Source of the DNA: Anaerolineae bacterium
Lineage (GTDB): Bacteria; Chloroflexota; Anaerolineae; UBA4142; SHND01
DNA length: 64,000 nt
NCBI GenBank assembly: GCA_020851635.1
Contig: JADZCJ010000015.1
Coordinates: 61,900-125,899 of the forward strand
Direction of reading: 5' to 3'
Below, piece after piece: positions 26,576 through 33,820 of the stretch. A program made the position numbers and the translations under genes. The notes below the pieces were generated by a model. The model searched no databases. It saw only the letters and a list, made by a program, of their open reading frames with translations, and was not told where the DNA came from. Each line of letters starts with the position of its first letter. The first letter of the stretch is position 1.

Positions 26576-27252
26576 TGCATCTCCGCTGCAGTAATTTTTT
26601 GATCGGCTGTCGTCTGTCGCGTATCGGGACGGGTGACACGCATGGGGTTGAGATGATAGGCGTCGTTCAAGACGCGCAGGCGCGCGCCGCGTTCGCCCCA
26701 CTGGACGACATTGATCGAAGCATTGTCAATATAAAAAGGGAGCGGACGCTCGACATCCAGAGCCAGCGCCACCATGAGCAGCATATTGATCGTGCCGCCG
26801 TGTGTGATAGCAATGACACGCCCCTCGCGATGTTTTGCGCGAATGTCCGCAATAAATTCCGTCACGCGCTCGATAAACGCGTCGCGCGATTCTTCGCCGG
26901 GGATGTGCGGTCTGAGACCGCCCTCTTGCCACGCGCGGGCGACATCGGGGTGTTTCACCCGAATTTCGCTCATCGTCAAACCCTCCAGCACCCCAAGCGA
27001 ACGTTCAAGCAAGCGGGGATCGGATGTGACAGGCGTGTCGAGCGCGCCGCCGATCATCTCGGCGGTCCGAAAAGCGCGTTTGAGGGGACTGGAATAGAGC
27101 GCGTGAAATTCGCCTTCATCGGGCATGCGTGCCGCAAGACGGCGGGCTTGTTCCAAGCCGCGAGCATTAAGTTCGATATCACTGTGCCCCTGAATGCGCC
27201 CGTCTGCATTCCAATCGGTTTCGCCGTGACGAATCAAATACAGTTTCAGCAT
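26572..27252 (-). CDS. Histidine phosphatase-family protein (phosphoglycerate mutase-like)
   Basis: A 226-residue enzyme. The phospho-acceptor motif LIRHGETDWNADGRIQGHSD is at about 6-25, and YSSPLKRAFRTAEMI and VIAITHGGTINMLL supply the second catalytic His. This matches the cofactor-dependent GpmB/CobC-like branch; a substrate such as alpha-ribazole phosphate is possible but not shown. TATAAT at 27272-27267 predicts a leader of only about 8 bases, and the palindrome AATTCC-GAACA-GGAATT sits between it and the ATG. The gene is translationally coupled to the FKBP gene. Confidence 0.88.
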   Translation of the reverse strand: MLKLYLIRHGETDWNADGRIQGHSDIELNARGLEQARRLAARMPDEGEFHALYSSPLKRAFRTAEMIGGALDTPVTSDPRLLERSLGVLEGLTMSEIRVKHPDVARAWQEGGLRPHIPGEESRDAFIERVTEFIADIRAKHREGRVIAITHGGTINMLLMVALALDVERPLPFYIDNASINVVQWGERGARLRVLNDAYHLNPMRVTRPDTRQTTADQKITAAEMQ

Positions 27253-27272
27253 AATTCCGAACAGGAATTATA
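27253..27272 (-). promoter_or_regulatory. -10 element and palindrome at the phosphatase start
   Basis: The minus strand carries TATAAT (27272-27267) overlapping AATTCC-TGTTC-GGAATT (27269-27253), directly before the ATG. No good -35 element is seen. The palindrome could be an operator. Confidence 0.5.
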
Positions 27273-27311
27273 CCAAAGGTTCATAAATTGACGGTGAGAA
27301 GCGGGTGATAA

Positions 27312-27350
27312 CAAAAATAACGCCTGAACGTGTTCAGGCGTTATTTTTGT
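27312..27350. terminator. Terminator overlapping the end of meaB
   Basis: The hairpin AAAAATAACGCCTGAAC-(G/T)-GTTCAGGCGTTATTTTT has A- and T-tracts on both sides. The stop codon TGA and the last codons of meaB lie within the stem. Confidence 0.88.
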
Positions 27351-28359
27351 TACGTAGAATCTCGTTGGCGATGGTATAAACGTCGCGTTTTCGTTCGGTA
27401 ATTTCGTGCAGCCATGCGTCCCATCGAGAGTCGGGATAGCGGTCAAGGAGGTTTTGCAAGAGTTCCGTCTTGAGCAGCTCGTGCAGCTTGTTGCGGAAAC
27501 GCGCGGTTTCCTGCGCGCGGCGCAGATCGTGCTGGCGGATATAGCTTTGGTGAGAGGCGATGGCATCTACCAGTTCGGGGACACCCTTGCCCGTGAGTGC
27601 AACCGTTTTGAGGACGGGAGGACGCCACGCCGTGCGGTCGGGATTGAGATTGAGATTCATTTCCAGCGCGGCGGCGGTGGCATTTGCGCCGTCTCGGTCC
27701 GCCTTGTTGACAACAAGGACATCGGCGATTTCGAGTATCCCTGCCTTGATTGCCTGAATATCATCGCCTAAACCGGGCGCTTCGAGGACGAGCGTCGTGT
27801 GAGCGTAACGGGCAATGTCTACTTCGCCCTGCCCCGCGCCAACCGTCTCGATCAAAATGGTCTCGAAATTGGCGGCATCGAGGACCAGCGCGGCGTCCGA
27901 GACCGCTGCCGCGAGACCACCCAACTGTCCGCGCGACGCCATACTGCGGATAAAGACACCCGTGCCCTGCAAATCCTGCATGCGAAGCCGGTCGCCAAGA
28001 ATCGCGCCGCCCGTGAACGGCGACGAGGGGTCCACGGCGAGGATGGCTACATGCTTGCCGCGCGCGTGCAGCTCTTTTGCCATTGCATTGACGAGCGTTG
28101 ACTTGCCCGTGCCCGGCGCGCCCGTGACGCCAATCAGGTCGGCGCGCCCCGTCAAGGGAAAAATCTCGCGAACGAGTTCGCGCGCCGCGACTCCGCCGCG
28201 TTCGACGCGGGTGATGGCGCGCGCGACGGTGAGAGGGTCGCGTATTTGGAGATTCGAGACTAGAGATTCGCCAAAAGGCGGCTTGGGGAGAATGGGAGAG
28301 GACAATGGCTGTTTCGGGTTTGCCGATTTTGGAATTTGGGATTTCGATTGGGTGACCAA
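27334..28359 (-). CDS. meaB: Methylmalonyl-CoA mutase-associated GTPase MeaB
   Basis: This protein of up to 341 residues is a G3E-family GTPase chaperone that protects and reloads B12-dependent mutases. It has GVTGAPGTGKSTLVNAM (P-loop), ILAVDPSSPFTGGAILGDRLRM, IETVGAGQGEVDIARYAHTT and LVVNKADRDGA. The C-terminal arm used for dimerisation follows. The first 38 or so residues (KSQIPKSANPKQPLSSPILPK) are atypical and encoded by intergenic-style repeats. The real start may be further in, but no internal ATG is well placed. It lies 27 bases downstream of a B12-binding gene, its expected partner. Confidence 0.92.
   Translation of the reverse strand: MVTQSKSQIPKSANPKQPLSSPILPKPPFGESLVSNLQIRDPLTVARAITRVERGGVAARELVREIFPLTGRADLIGVTGAPGTGKSTLVNAMAKELHARGKHVAILAVDPSSPFTGGAILGDRLRMQDLQGTGVFIRSMASRGQLGGLAAAVSDAALVLDAANFETILIETVGAGQGEVDIARYAHTTLVLEAPGLGDDIQAIKAGILEIADVLVVNKADRDGANATAAALEMNLNLNPDRTAWRPPVLKTVALTGKGVPELVDAIASHQSYIRQHDLRRAQETARFRNKLHELLKTELLQNLLDRYPDSRWDAWLHEITERKRDVYTIANEILRNKNNA
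28247..28358. repeat. Repeat tract forming the 5' end of meaB
   Basis: The + strand reads GAGATTCGAGACTAGAGATTC and then, further on, CCGATTTTGGAATTTGGGATTTCG. These are the same unit types as the non-coding tracts at 51810-51850 and 58435-58495. Confidence 0.55.
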
Positions 28360-28386
28360 GGGCTGTGGTCTGTCGTGGATGCTCTG

Positions 28387-28794
28387 TCACGCGCGGCGAC
28401 GTGTCATCTCGTCCTTGACAAATTTGACGAGGTCGTTGGTGTTGGTGCCGGGGCCAAAGACGCCGGTAAAGCCGAGAGCATTGAGCTGCGGAATGTCTTC
28501 GTCGGGGATGATGCCGCCCGCGACAAGCAGCACATCGGTCTTGCCTTTTTCCTGCAAGAGCCGGGTGACGCGTGGAAAGAGCTCGAGGTGCGCGCCCGAG
28601 AGAATCGAAAGCCCTACGACATCCACATCCTCTTGCAGCGCCGCTTCGGCAATCATTTCGGGTGTTTGGCGAATGCCCGTATAAATCACTTCCATGCCTG
28701 CATCACGCAAAGCGCGCGCGACAACTTTGGCGCCGCGGTCATGTCCGTCGAGTCCGGGTTTGGCGACGAGTATGCGAATGGGGTGGTCTGGCAT
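28387..28794 (-). CDS. Cobalamin-binding subunit of a B12-dependent acyl-CoA mutase
   Basis: A 135-residue stand-alone B12-binding domain. It starts [40 protein letters not shown], with the cobalamin His in the DGHDRG motif, then [18 protein letters not shown] and [17 protein letters not shown]. This equals the C-terminal domain of methylmalonyl-CoA mutase. Separate small subunits occur in two-subunit mutases. The catalytic large subunit is not in this window. The meaB gene downstream supports the assignment; the exact substrate (methylmalonyl, isobutyryl or other) is open. Confidence 0.92.
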   Translation of the reverse strand: MPDHPIRILVAKPGLDGHDRGAKVVARALRDAGMEVIYTGIRQTPEMIAEAALQEDVDVVGLSILSGAHLELFPRVTRLLQEKGKTDVLLVAGGIIPDEDIPQLNALGFTGVFGPGTNTNDLVKFVKDEMTRRRA

Positions 28795-29128
28795 TGATTT
28801 TTTGAAAATGCAGAACAAATTGGTAATTTGTCCTACGTCCGCGAACCTTTTCTTTGGGCAACGAGTGGATTGGCGTCCGGTCGAATTCGCTAATTGGTTA
28901 TTGTCGCCCGCGCAAAAGCGAGCATTTCGCGCAGCGCCTCAGGTGGTTCATCACTCAATCCACTTGCAGCAACCTTGTCCTCACTACCATCATGATAGTG
29001 TTTGGGAAACGTTGTCACATGACTCTACTTTTTGTGCGGCGCATTGTTATAGCGATACAGTGTACCGTCTAGTCAAGTGGTTCCGCCACGCGGTCAATCA
29101 AGTTCGTTTGCAAGTCGGTCATACCAAG
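28795..29128. other. Intergenic region upstream of the B12-binding gene
   Basis: I see no gene here. A palindrome, ACAAATT-GGT-AATTTGT (28815-28831), lies 21 bases upstream of the B12-binding start and may be an operator. On the minus strand, TTGACT (29076-29071) and TATAAC (29051-29046) with a 19-base spacer form a weak promoter candidate. No cobalamin-riboswitch B12 box was found. Confidence 0.4.
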
Positions 29129-30409
29129 CTACGCCGCAGTTTCCTTCTCCCACTCTACCGGCAACTCTGCGTGGGTGAGAAGCAACGGTCGCGTCTTGTG
29201 TTTGATCGTGTCCGCGTTGATTACGCATTTGCGAATGTCGGAACGCGAAGGGATTTCGTACATGACATCGAGCAGCACTTCTTCGATGATTGTGCGTAGA
29301 CCGCGCGCCCCCGTCTTGAACCGCAGGGCTTCCTGCGCTGCCGCCTCCAACGCATCGTCGGTGAAAACAAGCTCGACGCGGTCCATCGCAAACATTTTTT
29401 GATATTGCTTGATGATGGCATTTTTTGGCTCGGTCAAAATCTTGATGAGCATTTTTTCGTCGAGCGGGTCAACGCTGACAATGACCGGGACGCGCCCGAC
29501 AAATTCGGGAATGAGTCCAAACTGGACCAAATCGTCGGCAGTGACCAGACGCATGAGTTCGGACTGGGAGAGCTCGCGCGCGCTGCGCTGGGCATCACCC
29601 TTGAAACCCGCGATGCGCCGCTCGGTCAAGCGTTCGCTGACGATCTTTTCCAGCCCATCAAACGCCCCACCGAGAATAAACAGGATGTTGGAGGTATTGA
29701 GCTTGATGTATTCCTGCTGCGGGTGCTTGCGTCCCTGCTGGGGCGGCACATTCGCCGTCGTGCCTTCGACAATCTTCAAGAGCGCCTGCTGGACGCCCTC
29801 GCCCGACACATCGCGTGTGATGGAGGGATTGTCGCCCGTCTTGCGCGAAATTTTGTCAATTTCGTCAATGTAAATGATGCCGCGTTCGGCGCGCGGAATA
29901 TCCTGCTCTGCCGCTTGAATGAGCGACAGGAGAATGTGCTCGACATCTTCGCCCACATAGCCCGCTTCGGTGAGCGTGGTCGCGTCGGCGATGGTAAAAG
30001 GCACGTCAAGGATTTTGGCGAGCGTTTGGGCGAGCAATGTTTTGCCGCAGCCCGTCGGTCCGATGAGCAGGATGTTGGACTTGCCCAGTTCCACCTCATC
30101 GGTGGCGGCGCCGTTCATGACGCGCTTGTAATGATTGTAAACGGCGACGGAAAGCACTTTTTTGGGGCGGTCCTGTCCGATCACGTATTGATTGAGCCGG
30201 CGATAGATTTCACGCGGCGGAAGTGTTTTGATCGAAAGCATTTCGCCGCGCGGCGTCATTGCCTCTTCGGTCAAGATTTCGCGGCACAGCTCGACACATT
30301 CATCGCAGATAAAGACAGAATCGGGTCCCGCAATCAGGCGGTTGACCTGTTCCTGGGAACGGCCACAAAACGAACAAAATTCCTCGGCGCGTCGGGTGCG
30401 ACTTAGCAT
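29129..30409 (-). CDS. clpX: ATP-dependent Clp protease unfoldase ClpX
   Basis: This 426-residue AAA+ hexamer feeds substrates to ClpP. The N-terminal zinc-binding domain has C12, C15, C35 and C38 ([14 protein letters not shown]). The AAA+ core has [15 protein letters not shown] near 118, [11 protein letters not shown] (Walker B), the [16 protein letters not shown] region and the ClpP-contact loop, here IAGFKG in place of the usual IGF-type tripeptide. Sensor 2 is in ARGLRTIIE. The gene is downstream of clpP and tig, the common bacterial order tig-clpP-clpX, with a short repeat between clpP and clpX. Confidence 0.97.
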   Translation of the reverse strand: MLSRTRRAEEFCSFCGRSQEQVNRLIAGPDSVFICDECVELCREILTEEAMTPRGEMLSIKTLPPREIYRRLNQYVIGQDRPKKVLSVAVYNHYKRVMNGAATDEVELGKSNILLIGPTGCGKTLLAQTLAKILDVPFTIADATTLTEAGYVGEDVEHILLSLIQAAEQDIPRAERGIIYIDEIDKISRKTGDNPSITRDVSGEGVQQALLKIVEGTTANVPPQQGRKHPQQEYIKLNTSNILFILGGAFDGLEKIVSERLTERRIAGFKGDAQRSARELSQSELMRLVTADDLVQFGLIPEFVGRVPVIVSVDPLDEKMLIKILTEPKNAIIKQYQKMFAMDRVELVFTDDALEAAAQEALRFKTGARGLRTIIEEVLLDVMYEIPSRSDIRKCVINADTIKHKTRPLLLTHAELPVEWEKETAA

Positions 30410-30452
30410 TGTCGGCTCCGTAAGAGAGGTAAAAATGCGGGCTGATACGGCA

Positions 30453-30477
30453 AGGGGCGACCGCCAAGGTCGCCCCT
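30453..30477. repeat. GGGGCGACC hairpin between clpP and clpX
   Basis: AGGGGCGACC-GCCAA-GGTCGCCCCT is followed by ACA. It resembles widespread GTAGGGGCG...CGCCCCTAC intergenic palindromes of bacteria. Confidence 0.7.
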
Positions 30478-30483
30478 ACATAG

Positions 30484-31128
30484 TTATATCCGATGTCCGT
30501 TGCTTCCGGCTTTGTCGAGTTCGCCCTTGGGCGAAGGGACAAGGACTTCGTCCACGATCCCATATTCGACCGCCGCTTGCGGTTCCATGTAATAGTTGCG
30601 GTCGCTGTCGCGAATGATGCGCTCGACGGGCTGACCCGTGTGTTTGGCGAGAATCTCATTCAGGCGTTCGCGTTCGCGGATAATGCGCCGCGCTTCGATT
30701 TCAATGTCCACTGCCTGCCCCTGTGCGCCGCCGAGCGGTTGATGGATGTGAATGAGCGAATTGGGCAGCGCAAAACGTCGTCCGGGCTGACCGGCGGCAA
30801 GCAGCACCGTGCCAAAGCTGGCTGCCAAACCGACGCAGTAGGTCGAAACAGGGCAGCGAATGAGCTGCATGGTGTCATAGATGGCAAGCCCGGCGTAAAT
30901 CACGCCACCGGGCGAGTTTACATACAGGCGAATTTCTTTATCGGGGTCTTCGCGTTCGAGAAACAAGAGCTGCGCGACAATGACATTTGCGATCTGATCA
31001 TCAATGGGAGTGCCAAGAAAGATAATGCGCTCTTTGAGCAGCAAGGAAAACACGTCATAGGCGCGCTCGCCGCGTCCGGTGTTTTCGACGACCATTGGTA
31101 TGAGACTGCTAGGAAACATAGGATTCAT
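30484..31128 (-). CDS. clpP: ATP-dependent Clp protease proteolytic subunit ClpP
   Basis: This 215-residue serine protease forms the barrel served by ClpX. The catalytic Ser104 is in [14 protein letters not shown] (usually AASMG), and His129 in [22 protein letters not shown]-like [19 protein letters not shown] and the C-terminal [16 protein letters not shown] are typical. The start at ATG 31128 ([16 protein letters not shown]) is preferred to an upstream start 10 codons earlier that would precede the normal ClpP propeptide region. An imperfect palindrome separates it from tig. Confidence 0.96.
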   Translation of the reverse strand: MNPMFPSSLIPMVVENTGRGERAYDVFSLLLKERIIFLGTPIDDQIANVIVAQLLFLEREDPDKEIRLYVNSPGGVIYAGLAIYDTMQLIRCPVSTYCVGLAASFGTVLLAAGQPGRRFALPNSLIHIHQPLGGAQGQAVDIEIEARRIIRERERLNEILAKHTGQPVERIIRDSDRNYYMEPQAAVEYGIVDEVLVPSPKGELDKAGSNGHRI

Positions 31129-31140
31129 TTTATCTCGGGC

Positions 31141-31180
31141 AGACAGGGAAACAGGCACAAGTCACCCTGTTTCTCTGTCT
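31141..31180. repeat. Palindromic repeat between tig and clpP
   Basis: AGACAGGGAAACAGG pairs with CCTGTTTCTCTGTCT with one mismatch. A single arm (AGACAGGGAAACAGGC) also lies after asd near 36394, so this is a dispersed element. Confidence 0.7.
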
Positions 31181-31185
31181 ACAAA

Positions 31186-32595
31186 TCATTTGCTCAATTC
31201 AATACCTTTCGGCCAATCTTGCCCGCGCACTTGGCGCGGGTCGGTGATCAACCCGCTGGTAATACTCTCACCGCGCACCATGTCGGGTGTGAGAATCAGT
31301 CCGCTGGGGGCTTGCTCGCCCTTGGCCATCGCGACGACGCGGGTCATGGCTTGATTGATGCGCAGATTGAATGAGATCTCGTCGCGCACATCGGGAGTAT
31401 TGAGGGCGCGCCGCGCCACGTTGGCGTTGACGCCCGACTGCACCGCTTCCAGCACCCGACGCTCAATCTCGGCTTGAATCTGCTCCGGAGAAATCGTAAC
31501 TTTTTCTTCGCGCACCAGTTCGCCCAAAACCAGCAGCTGCTTGAGACGTTTTTCGGCGTTCGGTTTGAGACCCTCCTTGATTTCCGCTTCGGTTTTTCCC
31601 GAAAGCCGCACATAATTGTCCCACGTCAAACCCATCTGCTGCAGATTTTCCTTGTAATTTTCAAAAGAGTGTTCGAGTTCGTGTTCGAGCATCTGCGGCG
31701 CGTACGCGATTTCGGACTGGTCCACGATGGCTTGAAGGACATCGTTTGCGAATTTTACTTCGTTGTCTCGTTCTTTGACGCGGCGCAAAATATCGCGAAT
31801 GTTGCCCCGGAACTGGTCGAGGGTCTTGAACTGGCTGATCGCCTGCGCAAATTCATCGGACAATTCGGGCAGCTGCTGTTCTTTGATGTCCTGGAGTTTA
31901 ACGGTATAGTGCGCGGTCTTGCCGCGGAATTCCTCGTCATCATAGTCCTCGGGATAGGTGTGGTCCACCTCGCGCGTCTCACCCACAGACATGCCGATGA
32001 GCTGCTCGTCAAACGGCAAATAGGCGGCAGACTTGTCGCCAATCGTAACGCGCACGTCCTTTTCTTCGATCGGTTCCTCGCCCTCGACACCGCCGATCAC
32101 GTCTACCGTAATCACGTCGCCGCTTTGCGCGGGTCGCTCGACAGGGGTCATGGTCGCCTGGGCCAATTGGAAACGATTGAGCGTCCCCTCCACCTCGTCG
32201 TCCGTGACTTCTGCATCGGCGGGGGTCATGCGAATCTCTTTATAGTTGCCGAGTTTCACTTCGGGGACAATCGGAATGGTGTACTTGAGAACCACCGGTT
32301 CTTTTTGGACGACTTCCAGATTGCCTGTATCAATTGGAAAGAGATCGTTTTCCTTGAGTACCTGGCTATAGAGGGTGCGCGACAGGTCTTCGACGGCTTC
32401 TTCGAACAAGACCTCTTTGCCAAATGTGCGTTCGACCATCTCGTATGGCGCTTTGCCGGGGCGAAAGCCGGGCATGGGGCGGGCGCGCGAAATGGTTTGG
32501 GCGGCGCGTTTCATGGCGCCTGCCAGCTGCTGCTCGTCCAACTCGACGGTGACGATGGCGAGACGGTCGGGGGTAATTTCCTTTGTAATATTCAT
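31186..32595 (-). CDS. tig: Trigger factor, ribosome-associated chaperone
   Basis: A 469-residue chaperone at the ribosome exit tunnel. The N-domain contains the ribosome-docking signature within SRARPMPGFRPGKAPYEMVERTFGKEVLFEE (usual form G-F-R-x-G-K-x-P). An FKBP-like PPIase domain lies at about 155-250 (GDVITVDVIGG, YLPFDEQLIGMSVGETREV). The C-terminal helical arms follow, rich in charged helices. The last 40 or so residues (LILTPDMVRGESITSGLITDPRQVR) look like a lineage-specific extension. First gene of the tig-clpP-clpX operon. Confidence 0.96.
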   Translation of the reverse strand: MNITKEITPDRLAIVTVELDEQQLAGAMKRAAQTISRARPMPGFRPGKAPYEMVERTFGKEVLFEEAVEDLSRTLYSQVLKENDLFPIDTGNLEVVQKEPVVLKYTIPIVPEVKLGNYKEIRMTPADAEVTDDEVEGTLNRFQLAQATMTPVERPAQSGDVITVDVIGGVEGEEPIEEKDVRVTIGDKSAAYLPFDEQLIGMSVGETREVDHTYPEDYDDEEFRGKTAHYTVKLQDIKEQQLPELSDEFAQAISQFKTLDQFRGNIRDILRRVKERDNEVKFANDVLQAIVDQSEIAYAPQMLEHELEHSFENYKENLQQMGLTWDNYVRLSGKTEAEIKEGLKPNAEKRLKQLLVLGELVREEKVTISPEQIQAEIERRVLEAVQSGVNANVARRALNTPDVRDEISFNLRINQAMTRVVAMAKGEQAPSGLILTPDMVRGESITSGLITDPRQVRGQDWPKGIELSK

Positions 32596-32702
32596 TGAAA
32601 ATAGCGTACCGCGTATGACAGATAGTTGTTGACTTGTGGCAGATAACTAATGGCGACTGGGTTTTGCTGTTCGCTATCTGCGATCTACTATCTGTATCTC
32701 GA

Positions 32703-32784
32703 TGCCGGAAGCGGGATTTGAACCCGCACGTCCTTGCGAGCACAGGATTGCAAGTCCGGGACGTCTACCAATTTCACTTCTGGC
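32703..32784 (-). pseudogene. Diverged tRNA-Leu-like copy 1 (anticodon position UGC)
   Basis: It is about 98-99% like copies 2 and 3 and clearly related to the intact tRNA-Leu at 32998. The T-arm GCGGGTTCAAATCCCGC is perfect. Compared with tRNA-Leu, two bases are missing around positions 8-12, there is an A-C mismatch in the acceptor stem, a C-U mismatch in the anticodon stem (CCGGA/TCCTG), and the anticodon triplet is TGC rather than TAG. The variable arm (GCTC/GGAC) is weakened. It could be a decayed gene or an unusual tRNA-like RNA. Confidence 0.6.
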
Positions 32785-32800
32785 TGAAAACATGCTCATA

Positions 32801-32883
32801 TGCCGGAAGCGGGATTTGAACCCGCACGCCCTTGACGGGCACAGGATTGCAAGTCCGGGACGTCTGCCAATCTCACTTCTGGC
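32801..32883 (-). pseudogene. Diverged tRNA-Leu-like copy 2 (anticodon position UGC)
   Basis: It shares the two-base deletion, acceptor mismatch and TGC anticodon triplet with copies 1 and 3. Its variable arm (GCCC-GTCAA-GGGC) is perfect and identical to the intact tRNA-Leu, which suggests gene conversion. The spacer GAAAACATGCTCATA is conserved between copies. Confidence 0.6.
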
Positions 32884-32899
32884 TGAAAACATACTCATA

Positions 32900-32981
32900 T
32901 GCCGGAAGCGGGATTTGAACCCGCACGTCCTTGCGAGCACAGGATTGCAAGTCCGGGACGTCTGCCAATCTCACTTCTGGC
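32900..32981 (-). pseudogene. Diverged tRNA-Leu-like copy 3 (anticodon position UGC)
   Basis: It has the same features as copy 1, including the weakened variable arm. It is the copy nearest the intact tRNA-Leu and would lie directly behind it in the transcript. Confidence 0.6.
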
Positions 32982-32997
32982 TGAAAACATGCTCATA

Positions 32998-33082
32998 TGC
33001 CGGAAGCGGGATTTGAACCCGCACGCCCTTGACGGGCACAGGATTCTAAGTCCTGGGCGTCTGCCAATTTCGCCATCCCGGC
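32998..33082 (-). tRNA. tRNA-Leu (anticodon UAG)
   Basis: An 85-nt class II tRNA. The acceptor GCCGGGA pairs with TTCCGGC, with discriminator A. The D-loop contains AATTGGCAGA. The anticodon stem CAGGA/TCCTG carries loop CTTAGAA. The variable arm GCCC-GTCAA-GGGC and T-arm GCGGG-TTCAAAT-CCCGC are perfect. CCA is not encoded. Confidence 0.95.
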
Positions 33083-33089
33083 GGAAACG

Positions 33090-33164
33090 AAAAAATTTCC
33101 GTCCGCCTGCGCGGACGAAATTATGTTCGCCGTGTTATTATAGTGGAATGTAATGAATTGGCAA
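33090..33164 (-). promoter_or_regulatory. Promoter and short hairpin upstream of the tRNA-Leu array
   Basis: On the minus strand, TTGCCA (33164-33159), 16 bases, TATAAT (33142-33137). About 15 bases after the predicted start comes GTCCGC-GCAG-GCGGAC, then GGAAATTTTTTCG, a terminator-like hairpin placed between the promoter and the tRNA. Confidence 0.75.
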
Positions 33165-33210
33165 AAAACAAGCCCGATTTGTTCTTTTGCGGATTGTTTA
33201 TGCCCAAGCT

Positions 33211-33365
33211 TACGTCGCACACCTTTGGTGGCGCGTAGAGCACGCTCGCCGCAACGTGCCGGTGGCGGAACGAATCGGCGTTCGTTCCCTACCTCTCAAA
33301 TTTTCGCCGCACACCTTTGGTGGCGCGTAGAGCACGCTCGCCGCAGCGTGCCGGTGGCGGAACTC
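33211..33365. repeat. Two direct copies of a composite palindromic repeat
   Basis: The segment CGCACACCTTTGGTGGCGCG, then TAGAGCACGCTCGCCGCA(A/G)CG and TGCCGGTGGCGGAAC, occurs at 33215-33271 and 33308-33363. The first copy continues into GGAACGAA-TCGGCG-TTCGTTCC (33267-33288). Related copies lie at 51709-51795 and 54443-54497. No gene is visible in 33165-33385. Confidence 0.8.
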
Positions 33366-33391
33366 GAGATTGTGCCGCACATCGCTTGATT

Positions 33392-33420
33392 TTTGCCGCA
33401 TTGACAGCGTGTGCTATAAT
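33392..33420 (+). promoter_or_regulatory. tRNA-Val promoter
   Basis: An extended -10, TGCTATAAT, with TATAAT at 33415-33420. The -35 element is weak (TTTGCC, 17-base spacer). The tRNA begins 25 bases downstream. Confidence 0.7.
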
Positions 33421-33445
33421 GCCTGTCGTTGTTTAGAAAAAGTTT

Positions 33446-33519
33446 GGGCGGTTAGCTCAGTTGGCTAGAGCGCATGCTCGACACGCATGAGGTCACAGGT
33501 TCAATCCCTGTATCGCCCA
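33446..33519 (+). tRNA. tRNA-Val (anticodon GAC) with C at position 33
   Basis: The acceptor GGGCGGT/ATCGCCC, D-arm GCTC/GAGC, anticodon stem CATGC/GCATG and T-arm ACAGG/CCTGT all pair. The anticodon loop reads TCGACAC, giving GAC at 34-36 but C at position 33, where U is nearly universal. Usual bacterial tRNA-Val(GAC) loops read CTGACAC. CCA is not encoded. Confidence 0.85.
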
Positions 33520-33536
33520 CCTATAAATAAACGTTA

Positions 33537-33800
33537 CCAGCCGGACGAGTAGTTTTCAGCGCACCGCTAGCGAGACGGGGTCATCGGGTGCAAGCCTCGT
33601 TAGGAAGCGAAAAGACAAAAACCACCGGCGAGTTGCCCGACTAAAGCTGCACTAGAATACAGTGCGATAGGTCGGGCCGGCGAAAACCGTTATCCCGTAT
33701 AGAGAGGTGTAATGCTCAGGCGCATTGCATCAGCTGGGTGGAACCACGGGTCTGCAATATCGCCGCTCGTCCCAAATTGGGATGAGCGGTTTTTGTTTTT
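33537..33800 (+). ncRNA. T-box riboswitch leader of the lysC-asd operon
   Basis: Stem I starts with GCCGGACGAGTAG, contains GGGTGCAAGCC in its distal part, and closes with CCGGC at 33624-33628. A second stem-loop follows (GCCCGAC...GTCGGGC). The conserved T-box CTGGGTGGAACCACGG is at 33734-33749 and is followed by an intrinsic terminator. The specifier region AAAAACCACC suggests ACC (33621-33623, Thr), although AAA (Lys) cannot be excluded. Uncharged tRNA would favour antitermination and amino-acid synthesis. Confidence 0.9.
33763..33800 (+). terminator. T-box-controlled terminator
   Basis: CCGCTCGTCCC-AAATT-GGGATGAGCGG is followed by TTTTTGTTTTT. It lies 21 bases upstream of the lysC start. 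Confidence 0.92.
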
Positions 33801-33820
33801 CGAGACATCGCGGAGGAATT

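Noticed and set aside
28795..29128. Cobalamin riboswitch upstream of the B12-binding gene
   Set aside because: No B12 box or matching helices were found. Only a short palindrome and a weak promoter candidate are seen.
32702..33000. CRISPR array suggested by 98-99-base periodicity
   Set aside because: The repeating unit is a tRNA-like sequence of 82-83 bases with a constant spacer, unlike CRISPR repeats with variable spacers.
32702..33153. Plus-strand open frames reading AGFEPARP and RDLNPHALDGH repeats over the tRNA array
   Set aside because: They are antisense to tRNA-Leu and its copies. This peptide is a known artefact of frames overlapping tRNA genes.
33401..33420. TTGACA ... TATAAT upstream of tRNA-Val as a consensus promoter
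   Set aside because: The spacing is only 8 bases, too short for sigma-70. The TATAAT works as an extended -10 with a weaker -35 further upstream. The same applies to TTGACA at 52324, 7 bases from TATAAT.
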